This document shows positions 11,743-23,140 of a stretch of DNA of 64,000 nt, one piece after another (position 1 is the first letter of the stretch; each line of letters starts with the position of its first letter). The DNA is from Pseudophaeomoniella oleicola (Eukaryota > Ascomycota > Eurotiomycetes > Phaeomoniellales > Phaeomoniellaceae). Location: assembly GCA_003868215.1 (NCBI GenBank), contig QWDQ01000004.1, positions 795,952 to 859,951 of the forward strand. The letters run 5' to 3'. The notes beneath the pieces were generated by a model. That model searched no databases, was not told the origin of the DNA, and saw only the letters and a program-made list of their open reading frames with translations. Both the position numbers and the translations under genes were made by a program.

Positions 11743-12907
11743 ATGGCGTCGCAAGCCTTGATTTACTCTTGTGCCATTGGCATCCTGGCTTCTCTGACGG
11801 CAGCTGCCCCAGTCAGTCAGACCCAGCTGTCCGACCCTACCTACGGGCCCATACCGGGAGAGTCATTCTACTACGATGACTATCACGGTGTTGCACCGCC
11901 ATTCCCCGGGAACATCACAGATCCGATCTACCCTACTGAATCTGGCCATCCCGGCCCTGATGATCTCCTATGGCAGAACCTTTTGGCTGCAGAATGGGTC
12001 ATTTTCTCCTTCTATCAAAAAGGTGCCGAGCTTTTCAACGCGAGCTCCTTCACTGCCCTGGGTGTCCCGAATACGACATATGAACGAATTCTAGAGATCC
12101 GTAACAACGAAGCCGGACATCTGAGAATATTTCAAGGTGAGTTCCCACACTGGAGTCCAAGAATTGCAAACTCTCCCAGCTAACTCCCTTGATCAAGACC
12201 AGATCAGCCCCAGTAGCATCAAGCCTGGGCCATGCAAATACGAATTTGGCATCTCCTCTGCCGAGTCCTTCTTCGCCCTCTCCACCGTCATTGAAATCTC
12301 TAGCATGGCCTTCCTGACCGGTCTCGTCGAACAAGCTCAGCTGAACTTCTCCAAAGGCGCCCTCACTGCCGTCGCTGAAACTGAAGCCCGCCACGAGACC
12401 TGGTCCCTCATCGACATCTGGAACGTCTCGCCCTTTGCCGGCCCCTCCGACACCGTCTTCCCATACGCCAACCAGATCCTGGACACGACAAACAGCTTCA
12501 TCCTCCCCGGCAGCTGCCCAAAGGACAACCCGAAGTACCCATACCCGCGCCAGAACTTACCCACCTTGACCGCCACGAGCGACACCACCTCCATCCTCCC
12601 CGGCGCCTCCATCGGCCTCAACTTCTCCAACCCGACCAACCAGCCCTGCTTCAAACCCGACCAGCAGTACTACGCCGTCTTCTTCCACGGCGTCCAGAAC
12701 GTCAGCGTCCCGCTCGACACGACCGCCTACCCGAACTCGACCATCAGGGTTATGGTTCCTGAAAAGTTCGACACGAAGGGCGTTATTATCGCTGTCATCG
12801 CTGATGTCGAAGGGGCGCCGTACAAGGAGTCTGTCATCGCTGGTCCAGGTATCATTCTCGAACAGCCTTCGGCGGTTGGCTTGGCGCTTGCTTCGTCTGC
12901 GGATTAA
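11743..12907 (+). CDS. Secreted Rds1-like protein (ferritin-like fold family)
   Basis: Two exons, 11743-12136 and 12198-12907, have a 61-bp intron and give 367 residues. The N-terminus (MASQALIYSCAIGILASLTAAAPVSQ) is a clear signal peptide, and several N-x-S/T sites support secretion. The family is related to the fission yeast stress protein Rds1 and carries a ferritin-like domain, visible as LLWQNLLAAEWVIFSFYQKG, the helix with NNEAGHLRIF, and later ETEARHETWSLIDIW with Glu and His residues suited to metal binding. Such proteins are linked to stress or sporulation in fungi, but the biochemical role is unknown. The intron was placed because the joined frame reads RIFQDQISPSS and continues the helical domain; reading through hits a stop. 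Confidence 0.85.
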
Positions 12908-14040
12908 AGGAAAATACCCCTTTGGGGAAAAGAATATACAGGGCTTGTTAGGTAGTTGTTATAATTAATATATGAAAGAATTATTCCTTGGTCTATATAT
13001 AATTTTCCTGACCTGGGAAAGATTGGCGCAATTGATGACATGATATCGTGACCGTAGAGTTGCCTGGAAAGCACTTTGGACATCACTCCATCCCGTTCCT
13101 GCCACTGCGAAATAGGTAGTACTTCGATGGCAATCCATGGTAAACTGCATGTATCTGGCTTATAATGTATCTTGTAGATGCAATCTGCAGTCCTCTAGAA
13201 AGGCTGTGGCAGCTCACACTGATACACATCCCAAATACCCCCTTTCGCTCTTCCCTCTTCATCAGCATCTCTCCCATCTAGGAAGTATAGGCTAAAGCTG
13301 AACCAGCGGCCGACAACCCTTTATGATTTGCTGAGATGTATTTTGAAGATACAGCAATACCAATCTTGCTGATTTGGTATATGATAGCTGAGCTGTCGTT
13401 CTGGCACCACAGCACCAACTATTCTTTAGGAGAGCATTGCTCGGGGATACCTGGCACAATCGAGTCTCTGCCCTGAAGAACAACGTCCGAGCCCTGAACG
13501 GTGGTTGAAGAGCTGGGCATGCATATAGAGGGTATCCATTCGCTGACCCCAAATTTGATTGGCATCGCGAGCGTGACAGGGTTTGGGACCGTGACAGATG
13601 GCGCCACTGAAACACAATATAAATGACCACTACAGGATCGTTAACCTGCTGGGTACTAACAATACCGCGATTGTGACAGACTTTGGATCTGCATGATGTT
13701 GTAGAGTCAACACTAGTTCTTGTTCGTAGGCTCAAATAACGAATCCCTCTTTGCGAGGCCTCCAGTGGCGGCTACAACAAGCAAGCCACCAATTTCAGTC
13801 AAAGTCGTGAAGCGTCCGCTTGATTTCGACGAGGTGACCAGCGAGCCTTGAGAACGCAGATGTGTCGATCCATCGAACGAGCAGCGAAAAATAGATGCTC
13901 CACTGGTATAGCCTGGGCATAGGCCTTATCATCGCCGATAATGGAGGCCCATGTTTACTGTCTCGGTGACTGTTCGATGAGCCTTGAACACGCTCGGCCT
14001 ATGCTCTATGCTGTGGGGATGCTTGGCCATGCCACTCCTC
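12908..14040. other. Intergenic region with weak, unassigned coding-like stretches
   Basis: These 1.13 kb lie between the Rds1-like gene and the SNARE gene. On the minus strand, open stretches near 13950-13740 and 13615-13430 are separated by an intron-like GTTAGT...TTTCAG segment (about 13668-13615). One frame ends in a hydrophobic, GPI-like tail (GGLLVVAATGGLAKRDS). No family was recognised and no start could be chosen, so no gene is called. It may be a decayed or very divergent small gene. Confidence 0.3.
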
Positions 14041-14868
14041 TCAAATGATGATGAGAAGAACAAGCAACAATATCAGAACGAATATCAGGACACCAATACA
14101 ACAGCTGGACCATGTATCTGTCTATGCGTTAGTCTTCAGATTTCCAGAACTAGGATCTGTTGTACCTTCGTTCTTTCTTATGATATGGCCCATTTTCTTC
14201 ATCCCATTCTGTAGCTTTCCGCCCACTCTATCAGCAAGCGTGTCCACTTCGTCAATGAGGACGGCTTGTTCCTCCAGTTCCCGGCCCATGTCGCTCGCCT
14301 GAGCTCGTAGATTACCAACAGTTCTGAACACTCCATCTAGTTGCTCATCTTGTTCATGCATCATTTCTAGTTGCTGTTGTTGTTCAAACTCCGCGTAGTC
14401 GTCCTCGCCGTCGTGAACGTTGTCAAAATCGGCAGGATGGGGCAGGCTTGTCCTCTTTCCATCTGCGACGCTAGTATTGACGGTGTCTTCGAGCTCTTTT
14501 CTCATGCTTTCAATCTCGCCGCTGATGTCATTGACAAGCGTCCTCCGTCGCGAGACCTCGTCGATGTCAAGACCAAAGCGGTAGGGATCATTCTCGACTG
14601 CGCGAACTGATTCGATGAGATCTTGCAGATCTGCGGACAGTTCTTCCAGAGTCGATTGAAGCTCATTTCGGGACTGGACAAGCTCTGGAGACGTAGGGGA
14701 GGTCGCTAATGAACGGATACGGAGATAGCTCGAGAAGAGGGAACGAGTATGCTGAATGGCGGCGAGAGTGTCACTGGAAGCAAGGTCAACATACAGCATC
14801 CAACAAAGAATGCTTGAGCCTACTTACGCCTGAGCTTCAAGAAATGGATCACCTTCCATCATGGACAT
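14041..14868 (-). CDS. t-SNARE of the Tlg1/syntaxin-6 type
   Basis: This is a membrane-fusion Q-SNARE expected in the endosome to trans-Golgi pathway. Three exons, 14868-14828, 14773-14166 and 14117-14041, give 241 residues. Exon 1 encodes MSMMEGDPFLEAQ, the typical N-terminus of syntaxin-6 proteins. The body has an N-terminal helical bundle (ELVQSRNELQSTLEELSADL), a Gln-rich linker and a SNARE motif from about residue 150, with the central-layer Gln in LEEQAVL. The last exon gives the C-terminal anchor CCIGVLIFVLILLLVLLIII. The acceptor at 14118-14119 was preferred over one 14 bp downstream because only it keeps the transmembrane tail in frame. Without the last splice the protein would end before the anchor. 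Confidence 0.92.
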
Positions 14869-16911
14869 TCACTTTATTGTGACAAGACACACCAATGCAG
14901 GAAGTTGCATTTAGCGAAAACAATAGCACTAGATCGCACAGTGCAGGAATTCGGCTACCTTGACATGGATATTGAGGTAGCCATATTGGTAGACGTATGT
15001 AGCGTAAGTTAAGGTGACTTAGATGCGATCTATTGTTTGGTGTTCTTTTCGGAGTTAAGGATGTCATTCTTGTACATTCTCCGCAAAAGCATCCAGGTAC
15101 AGTAATCAACGTTATCGTAACATCTACATGTTATGTACCTGGAGGATTACCACACGTACCTTTCGCTCCACGGTATATCTAAATAGCATCTCTAAAAGAA
15201 TAGCTGTACAAGCGTATGGTTCATTGTCACTGCACACAAAGCCTGCAATCTCCTAGGAAGCAACAACGGCGCCTGTTCCGAGGTAGAGTTGCGAATGAGA
15301 TAAGAATATACATCTAAATCAAAAGACATACCTTGCGCCTCGTCTTCAATCACACACGGCTTACCTTGACTGGCTCATGGCCCAATATTTCGATGTTGCC
15401 AATCAAAGAACAGAATATTCTGTCCGCAACACAGCCGAGCAGATACGGAGGTGCCTCGCATTTGATGACGTCCCCCCGCTATATTGGGAAGTACCTTCTG
15501 CAACATCGGAGCTTGGTTTCTCCTCTTTGCTGTGCTGTCCAGGGAGTTTCATGCAGTCCTCCTGTCTCGACTTTCTGCTAGAGTGCTTAGATATGACTTG
15601 GGTGGCTTGAGCCTTGAAAGAGGGAGTGTTTGGCTTATCTAGAGAGTCTCCGCGACCGGGTCTGAGCCGACCTACCTTACACTATCTCAAGTAGTGTTCA
15701 GTAAACGTCTCCCGCCATCGTGAGAATGCTCTTGCATTGCAGTCTGTGATGTGCCTATTGCTGGGTTGCTGTAAATGGTCCTTCGCTGATGTATTCATTG
15801 TAATCCTGCTTCTTGCCGACCTTTAGAGCTTTCGAAGCCTCTGCCGACTATGCGCCAGGCCTTCAGAGGAAGCAGTGTACGTTTCCCACAGAGAGCCCAC
15901 CTCGCTCGACAATTCCTTCTTCCTTCATGCCTTTCCATTCCAACAAGTGGTCATGACCTCGTCTTCGATCGTTGAAGCGCATCCCTGAACACATCAACAT
16001 TCGCCCACCCGACCACCTTTGAAAACACTCTCTCACGCCTCTTTGGTCCATCCCTGCGATGCCTTGCACCATTGGACAATGCCATGGTTCACGCCTCAGA
16101 CCTCAGAACGGGAAGAACAGACCAGACTGCTCAACATCAGGGCCCGTTGGTCTCAGTCACATTATATAAGACGGTCGTCTTCCTTCTCATCATTGGTACC
16201 CTCGGCCCCATCTGTCACTTCAGCGGTCCGCTTTGTCTCCTGTCCCATCCACTCAGATCACCCGCTTGGTTATCAATCCAACGCTCGATGCGCAGACAGG
16301 ACCAGTGGACGTCAGTGCAGGATGAAAAGGACACGTGAGAACAAGGTGGGTGCCGTTGAAGAGATCATCCACATTCTGAGCACATCGCAATGATGATGTG
16401 TATAAGCCAGTTATCTCCGAGGCCTTGCATTCAGTTGGTCCACTCAGCACTAGGTTGTGTGAAGCACCGAAGCTGATGACCACTTTCTTTTCTTTAATAA
16501 TTACTTCGTGGTAGGTTCCGTATGTCCCAACTGAGAACAACCACTCCACGGCCCACAGCGAAGCTTATCCTCGCAATCACATTCTGGTGCCTGAGATACT
16601 ACGTAGTAATATGTATTCTTCCACTCCGTACCCACGGTCAAGACGACACGTCTGAGATGAAGCTTGAAGGTCTGAACGAGGAGGAAACCATGGTAGGCAG
16701 GCAAGCATGTGAACGACACACGCGGGTAATATGGAGTGACGAGTTGCTTTGCAGTTGTATCCATCTATTGTCACCCGAAGACGATTATGTATATGTCTAA
16801 ATGTTGCAATCTGGCCGGGAGGCTGTGGCAGCCAGTTGCACTCTACCGGCCTACCTGATTGCTCTATACAACTCAAATTTATTCAACATGGCATCCGTAC
16901 TCTTATCCTCC
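14869..16911. other. Long intergenic region without a supported gene
   Basis: About 2.0 kb lie between the SNARE gene start and the end of the Ap4A phosphorylase gene. Several frames of 60-125 codons are open, but none has recognisable motifs, a signal peptide or plausible splice joins. A TACTACGTAGTA palindrome lies at 16597-16608. No tRNA-like box pair was found by eye. It might hold a long non-coding RNA or a decayed gene. Confidence 0.4.
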
Positions 16912-17863
16912 TTACTTTGGCACTCCAAGCTCTCTTAGAGAGTCCGCCAGCCCTAACCGTACCAAATTGTCGATCTCCTTCCTCGTCGCAACCGCAATAT
17001 ATCCCAGCATACCTATTGCGTTCACCCCGGCTTCTTTATTGATCGCTGCTCGTCGCCTCGGAAGCAAAACCATCCACCTCTTTGTAAGGATCATATTGTG
17101 CGGGCATGCGGCTCCAGGCTGAGCAGCAATAGCGGCATGTTCAGAACGACCCTCGCCTACTCTAGTGGCTTGTTCGAGGAGGTCAGTATAGACCGCTGCT
17201 AAACTGGCTGATGTAACAGACCGAGAGTCGTCGAAGCGGTGATAAAACCATTGAAATGGGACATTAGGTTCCTTGCCGCCATCTTTGGAATCAAGAAAGG
17301 ATGCAAAGCTATTATCCGGCATTGGGATCAGTTGCATATGCTTGTGCGATCTACTGCATCCTCCATCTCGGCCGCAATTAAAGAAAGCAACATAATCCCT
17401 GCTCATGCTGGTCAAAACAGACCAAGCCGCTCCAAGGTCGTTTTCGTTCAGAGGCTCGTATTGTCTTTGATGTCCGTCAGAGGTCAGGAGCAACAGATGT
17501 GGTCTAGCATAGCAAAACTTGTTGATTACCAGAAAGTGGGTGCTGCTGATTTCACCAATTTCAAAACCTGTAGTATTGATGTCGCTTCCATCTCGGTTTT
17601 CGGCCTCCACCTGTGATCCGGTTGAATTTATCGTCGGCTTTTTGACGAGAGCAGAGGTGAGGCAGAATTGAAACTAGGTAGGCGAGTGTGGTCAGTATAA
17701 AATTGTGGCAATGTTGATTGGTATAAAGCCACAGGAGTCATGCGAAGCGTACTTTGAGCTCTCCGTCAGTATGCTTGATGATCTCTTGCTTGTCATCATA
17801 CAGAACTAATCCAGACTGGACAAACTCGTCGAACCTAGACAGTATGCTTGATTCGTCCATCAT
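16912..17863 (-). CDS. Diadenosine tetraphosphate (Ap4A) phosphorylase, APA1/APA2 family
   Basis: This ATP adenylyltransferase splits Ap4A with phosphate into ATP and ADP, removing a by-product of tRNA synthetases. Two exons, 17863-17753 and 17673-16912, have a 79-bp intron and give 290 residues; yeast Apa1 is 321, so this one is slightly short. The N-terminus MMDESSILSRFDEFVQSG, the junction ELK/FQFCLTSALVKKPT and the core STHFLVINK are family hallmarks. The HIT-like catalytic motif is SHKHMQLIP, with the two His at about 147 and 149. The C-terminal domain has PHNMILTKRWM and LGYIAVATRKEID. A double ATG (17863 and 17860) makes the exact start uncertain by one residue. Confidence 0.93.
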
Positions 17864-18449
17864 CGTCGATACCTAGGCTAATAATAATATATGGTTGATT
17901 ATTTCGACAGTAATTGCCCTCGTTGTCGATCCTGTCAAGTCAAGGACTGGCAGGATATTTCGGCTGCAGAGTCAGAGTATAGCAAAGTAATTCTCCAGTA
18001 CCGTGATTATATATCGATTTTATAACGTACCAGACAGGTCGATAGGCAGGCCATTCTGGTTGCTAATTGCGTGTGCACTTGCTTCGCCCCCTTGCTTACT
18101 GCGGGTAGATTCTGTTGCTCCCTGCAACTCAGCAAGCAACGTCTGAATGGTGTTATCAAGAGCTGGAACGCTCACCAACTAAGATCACCGCGAGATCACA
18201 TGTCTTATCGTCTGTGTCAAACAGGATACCTGGGATGACCTATACTCTCTTCAAGCCTTTGAGGCCGGAACAGGGGCGAGTCGGCAGGACAGTGGTACTG
18301 GTGGTGCACACCTGTGGCATCGAATTGTATCGACTGAAATCTCTTCAAGGATGAATGATCTGAATATGTTCGATCATGTAGCTATAGTACATCACGCTTT
18401 CTGCGTGCTTAGAAAATGCATTATCTACACCGACCAATCTTTCACCTGC
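17864..18449. other. Intergenic region
   Basis: These 586 bp contain the Ap4A phosphorylase promoter and the 3' flank of the bL19m gene. An ORF at 18115-18354 has no protein-like features. Nothing specific was recognised. Confidence 0.45.
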
Positions 18450-19216
18450 TCATCTATCTGACCGCTTGGTATTCCTCTTTCCCTTTCCTTGAGGGGTTCT
18501 CCCTGTCATCTTTCCTCCAGTCAGAGCAGCTTTCTGTCTCATGTATCTGTCCACAACGCCTTGGATGATTGGGCCCGGATCATGCTTCGGCTTTCTCATA
18601 TAGTACAACCTCGCTCTTCTCTTTCTCTTCGGTGTCCGCTGTACAATCTCCATACTTGCAATATTCGGGCTGTAGACTTTGAGGGCCATCTCTGCACCGA
18701 CTCTCGTCAAATGGTTTCGTAATAGAACGCTGGTGTCCTGTCGCCTTGACTTGATGGACAAGATAACGCCGGAAAATGGTTCTCCTGATTTGAACGTGAC
18801 ATGAAGGATGTCGCCGACCTTTGCGCCTTCACGATTTCTGTAATCGAACATTTTCGTACGTACGCCGGATGGATCGAGAAGCGCCATCTGATCCGCTTGA
18901 ATGGCGGCAACCGGATCGGGGCATGTTTTTTTTATGGGAGCCTTCGGAGGAAGTATCTTGATGACATTGCTGTTCTCTGTACAGATGTCAGTACACTTTC
19001 CGATGCGCATCATTGATCACATCGCATACGTGCGTCAGGCCGTAACCTAGGCGGTAGCTGAGACCAAAATTGCTGATCTAGGTGTGGTGGAAGAAGCTGC
19101 CGAGCTTTTCTTATTGGACTTTCACCGGCGTGATATGATCTCCTTGCGGTCTGCTGCCATCTGAATTCTCTGAATATGGCTGCCAGACAGCTTGAAGGCC
19201 GCAGCGGGTTTGCCAT
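18450..19216 (-). CDS. Mitochondrial large-subunit ribosomal protein bL19m
   Basis: This is a mitoribosome large-subunit protein related to bacterial L19 and yeast Img1. Two exons, 19216-19030 and 18976-18450, have a 53-bp intron and give 237 residues. The N-terminus is rich in Arg with few acidic residues and contains RWQQTARRSYHA, as expected for mitochondrial import. The L19 domain is visible from about residue 105: GDILHVTFKSGEPFSGVILSI, then LRNHLTRVGAEMALKVYSP, then RRARLYYMRKP, matching the bacterial KLYYLR block. The C-terminus is strongly basic. The start at 19216 was chosen over an ATG six codons upstream on N-terminal pattern. Confidence 0.9.
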
Positions 19217-19699
19217 GCTGCCTGCGCTGATCAAAGATCAAGAAAGCAGTTGATATTTATTACAGCAGGAAACCTTGGAGACATTTTCGCGACATACTAC
19301 GGTAGATTACTTCCCCGGCCTTGGCATACCGTTTCGCAAATCCCAGTAAGTTAATAATTACCAATCGGGGAACTTCCATACGGAGTAGCGACACAGCGCC
19401 TGACCCCCAAGACCAACTGATTTTAAACGAACGTCAGTCTACATGAGAAACAAGTTCTGGAAGAGCTGATCATGTAGTACCGCCTGAAGAAATATGACCA
19501 TCGGTTTGTCGAGAGAAATTATTATACAATGTTAAGTATCACGCGATGGTTTGCAGCATGCTTGTACAATCCTCCCAGAGCGCAAAAACGAGTCCAAGCA
19601 CCAAACAAAAGACAAATGTGAAAAATCCAACTTCGCAAGCAGTAAATGCGTCCAACGATATACATGTACCTATTCGGACAGGATGTCGACCGTCCATCG
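19217..19699. other. Intergenic region
   Basis: These 483 bp lie between the start of bL19m and the stop of the next minus-strand gene. They should hold the bL19m promoter. The ORFs at 19522-19849 are shadows with no supporting features. Confidence 0.45.
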
Positions 19700-20782
19700 T
19701 TATCGTCCCACGTTCTGAACCCCTTTTTCGCAATTGGTCTTTTCCACGCCGAAACACCAATTCCAATTCTTTTCCCACTTGTTGCTAAAAGCCGCAGACT
19801 CGCCTTCGATGATGAATTGCCCACTCATCCGGTCAAAATCGACTGCTGAATGCAACACGACATAGTCTTGGAAAGAGTGTCCGATCCACATGGAACGAAT
19901 GGCGAGTTGATGGAACCAGTACATCGGACCGAACTGGGTTTGGGGATCCAGCCAATCTTGTACCTGAGACCATGTTGCCACGGCCATGGTCTTGGATTGG
20001 ACTTTGATCCCACCAGTGCCTACATGGCTGTATTGAGAGTTGATACCTGCCCGACGAACCATTGATCGCCGACGCGAGTAGGCTGCCGTTTGATTCTTGG
20101 CCTGGCTGTTTTGACTGATCGGTCGGATATGGCTGATGTGAAAATGCTCTCCGTCTGTTGCAATGAAAATGGGAATGTTGCCGGTCGAGTTGGATGTCAA
20201 ATTGGAAGCAAGATTGGTTGGTGAGTGATGATATATGAAGGATAGAGGTAGGGATCCGTTGTAATCGACATTAATGGGCGGCTCATTCCCATAAATGTCA
20301 CGACGTCGGACTGCGGGGCTAGATGAGTTGTATGCCAGTGGCTGTCCAGAGACTTTAATGTCTGTGATCTTGACAGATTCTGGAAAAGCAGACATGAATT
20401 CGTCGATATTCGAGGTGTCTCTCTTGAACCATGTGCCGGTGCTTCTATATCGGGTTGCCACCAAGGCCGAGCCAATGCCGGCTGTCAGAACTGCATTAAA
20501 ACAAGCGAAGCCGTCGACTTTTTCTCCCTCCTCTTGAAGCTGTGGCACACAATCGGAGACTATGGCCGCAATGTTCCCTGCCCCAGCACCGAGACTGGCG
20601 ATCGCTGCCTCGTACTTATTGGGAATCACAACTTCTGACGTTGCTGAGCTTCCAGTCCCCGTTTTGAGCTTCGGACTCAGTACTTGCAGGAATAACCAAA
20701 CATTAGGCAGGTACACTGGGCCCTTTGCTATCGAGTACGGAACCCAAAGAAGCACGACGAAAATAATTGGAACGCCAATCAT
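19700..20782 (-). CDS. Unrecognised secreted or membrane-anchored protein
   Basis: This is a single-exon frame of 360 codons. I do not recognise the family. The N-terminus MIGVPIIFVVLLWVPYSIAKG is a signal peptide or signal anchor. About five N-x-S/T sites occur (for example NSSS, NGSL, NLTS, NSTG), consistent with a secretory protein. The middle has a small hydrophobic Gly/Ala-rich segment (AAIASLGAGAGNIAAIVSD) followed by spaced cysteines. The C-terminal part is rich in Trp, Gln and aromatics (WSQVQDWLDPQTQFGPMYWFHQLAIRS would be its densest block; only a description is given here). Toxin-like, enzyme-like or adhesion roles are all unsupported. The base composition resembles its neighbours, so recent transfer is not suggested. 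Confidence 0.65.
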   Translation of the reverse strand: MIGVPIIFVVLLWVPYSIAKGPVYLPNVWLFLQVLSPKLKTGTGSSATSEVVIPNKYEAAIASLGAGAGNIAAIVSDCVPQLQEEGEKVDGFACFNAVLTAGIGSALVATRYRSTGTWFKRDTSNIDEFMSAFPESVKITDIKVSGQPLAYNSSSPAVRRRDIYGNEPPINVDYNGSLPLSFIYHHSPTNLASNLTSNSTGNIPIFIATDGEHFHISHIRPISQNSQAKNQTAAYSRRRSMVRRAGINSQYSHVGTGGIKVQSKTMAVATWSQVQDWLDPQTQFGPMYWFHQLAIRSMWIGHSFQDYVVLHSAVDFDRMSGQFIIEGESAAFSNKWEKNWNWCFGVEKTNCEKGVQNVGR

Positions 20783-21991
20783 TGTGAGTAGCGTAAATGA
20801 ATTGCGATCGACTCTGTACGTTGACTTGTAGGATTTAGTTCTGGATGATGTGATGATACGAAATGATCATAACCTCGCAACAATGGTGCACTTTATAACC
20901 ACCGCTCAACAATCACCTGCTACGACAGCGTGCGTGATTTGATCTATAGATACCCTACTTGGCGCCTATACCCAGTCCTTGACCTAAATCGGGAGACGCT
21001 GACCTATGCCACGGCCGCCTACTGCAGGCATATTTCGCAAAATCAAGTCCATCTGGGCTGTTTTGTGAGAAGAGACCGTCTTGGCCATGCTGGATATTAG
21101 CTTGGTCGACATTTCGTATAGCACCGCCTGACAAGAGGTTGCCCTAGACCAGCTTTTACTGCGAGGATAAGCGCTGTTCTGCCACACGAAAAGGTCTGTT
21201 GGACGTGGGTCTGGCATCGAAGCAATAATCTGCTAGGAAAGCAATTTTTCCAGCATCAATAAAGCTTCAGTTGTATGGCAGCGGCCAGGCGCTAGAGTTG
21301 AGCAGAGAAACACAATACGTGTCTCGTGATATGTCCAGGATATAGTAGATCTGATATCTGCTTTTTGTTCCCTGTAAGATCCCAGATCGATAACAAAAAC
21401 GCAGCAGCCGTGGCTGATCTTCGTTGCTGGTCAGTGAATTGCAAGAGTAAGACTACGTATCTCGATGCATGTTGGTCGAGGCGAGCGAGAAACCGTTCGG
21501 GTTCGGATGGACGGATGGGGAATGCTGCTACGGTATCACTGGGTCAATTTGGCTGGCCTGAAGAAGGGGTCGGCGACTAATGAGACAGTTACCACATTGG
21601 TCGTTGATGATATTTATGGGGTGTAGTTGAGGAAAAGGCTTGACTCCTCGAGGCAGAGTGGGACAACGGCTAAACGTGGAACGCCGTTCATTGGGATGAT
21701 CACATGACTTCAGCTGAATGTGTGTAATTGCAATGGCGGTAAATGAAACAAGTAGAAGCGCCGATGCAAGAAGCTCTGATTATAGGATGTACATGTAATG
21801 GAGTGTGTATGCAGATCATCTGCCATAGCCTCAACGAAGACTGCCTTGACGTTTACTCGAGGTAACTCTCTACCTCTGCTCATTTGACTATTTCTACCGT
21901 TCAGTCTCTCCTTTCCCACAACCTGATATGTAACGGCCACTGGACTCGCATTGCACGAGAACCCGGAGCAGGCTTTTATACCACACTCATC
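20783..21991. other. Intergenic region between divergent genes
   Basis: About 1.2 kb lie between the starts of the unrecognised secreted protein and the two-TM protein. ORFs at 20984-21217 and 21326-21580 have no recognisable features. No repeats or RNA genes were seen. Confidence 0.4.
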
Positions 21992-22595
21992 ATGGCGACT
22001 TCAACCTCAGCACCTGCATTGGAATCTTCTCCGCAACAGGTTCGCGACTTCATCACCTCACTTCTTCGCCGAAAATATATTCTTGACGAGGCAGAAATCG
22101 CGCAAGTCGCCGGTAAATGGCGACACGGTGGAAATGAATACCACCAATTTGATCTCATGGAATTCCGCCAGGTATTCGGACTCGTCTACGGAACGATCTT
22201 ATGGTGTGATGAGCACAGGGTGACAGACTCTGACAAGAGTCTGCTGAAAGTCGACTTGCCTTCGCCGAAGACTGGGCGGAAAACGCAGTGTGAGTGGCTT
22301 TTGGTCACATTGTGCCATTCTTTCTGACCGACTGGTCATAGGGATTAGCGCTAGTATCTATTCGGCTGTTGGGCTTTGGGTCTTGAAATTGGCTTCGGAC
22401 GATGGAAGTACAGGGGCTTGGATTATTTATGGCATGCTAGAGGTTTGCTTGCTTGTCATCGGAATTTTTGTCTTTCGTGTGCTGGAACCAGACGTCATAC
22501 CTCTGCGACACGTGCCTCGTGATATGAGATACCAAGACGATATGGTCGAAGAAGGGAAAGATGGCGGAGTAGTGATGGAGCAGGGCTTCCCCTAA
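21992..22595 (+). CDS. Small fungal protein with two predicted membrane segments
   Basis: Two exons, 21992-22289 and 22342-22595, have a 52-bp intron and give 183 residues. I do not recognise the family. The N-terminal 100 residues are soluble and helical (VRDFITSLLRRKYILDEAE). Exon 2 gives two hydrophobic stretches, ISASIYSAVGLWVLKLA and IIYGMLEVCLLVIGIFVF, split by a short DDGSTG loop. The tail is acidic. The intron was chosen because it joins KTQ to WISASIYSAVG in frame and removes a stop. The layout suggests a small integral membrane protein with cytosolic domains. The start is the first ATG with a good downstream frame (MATSTSAPALESS). Confidence 0.7.
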
Positions 22596-23140
22596 ATCCT
22601 CTTGCTCTTCCACTTCGCCTTACGTTTTAAGTATTGTTTCTGGCTTCGTCTCGTTGAAAGATCACGTGTGCGAAGGACCAAAGACTTTACTTGGCTTTCC
22701 CTGTTGATTCTTGGATAAAGGTCTGGAAATTTATGATATATCAATACAAAAACAAATGTCCCCAGAGGTCCAAAGCTCCAATGTAGGACCCTTCCTCTCA
22801 AGATAATATGAGTAAAGCTGGATACCCAAACATCTGTAGTGCTTCATCTATTCTCATATTGCAAAGTGGTTACTACATCAATGACGTGATATTTGATCCT
22901 AGGTAATTGGTAATATTTATGTTTATATGACAGCCATCTCAAAGCTGTCATCTGAACTGTCCTTATACTTGTTTGATCAAGGATCATGTGTAGAGCTAGC
23001 AGTGGTTGTGCTGTCCATTGTGTAGCAAGCGTTGATGTTATCATATCCGTGCAGAACCAGACGTGGACGCATTTGGTTGCTCAGGTTGACACGACACTCG
23101 TCAGGCGTCGCTATAGCCATGTCCCACTCTGATACTGTCT
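22596..23140. other. Convergent intergenic region
   Basis: These 545 bp lie between two convergent gene ends and are expected to hold both 3' UTRs. The sequence is moderately AT-rich. No gene or structure is supported. Confidence 0.45.
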
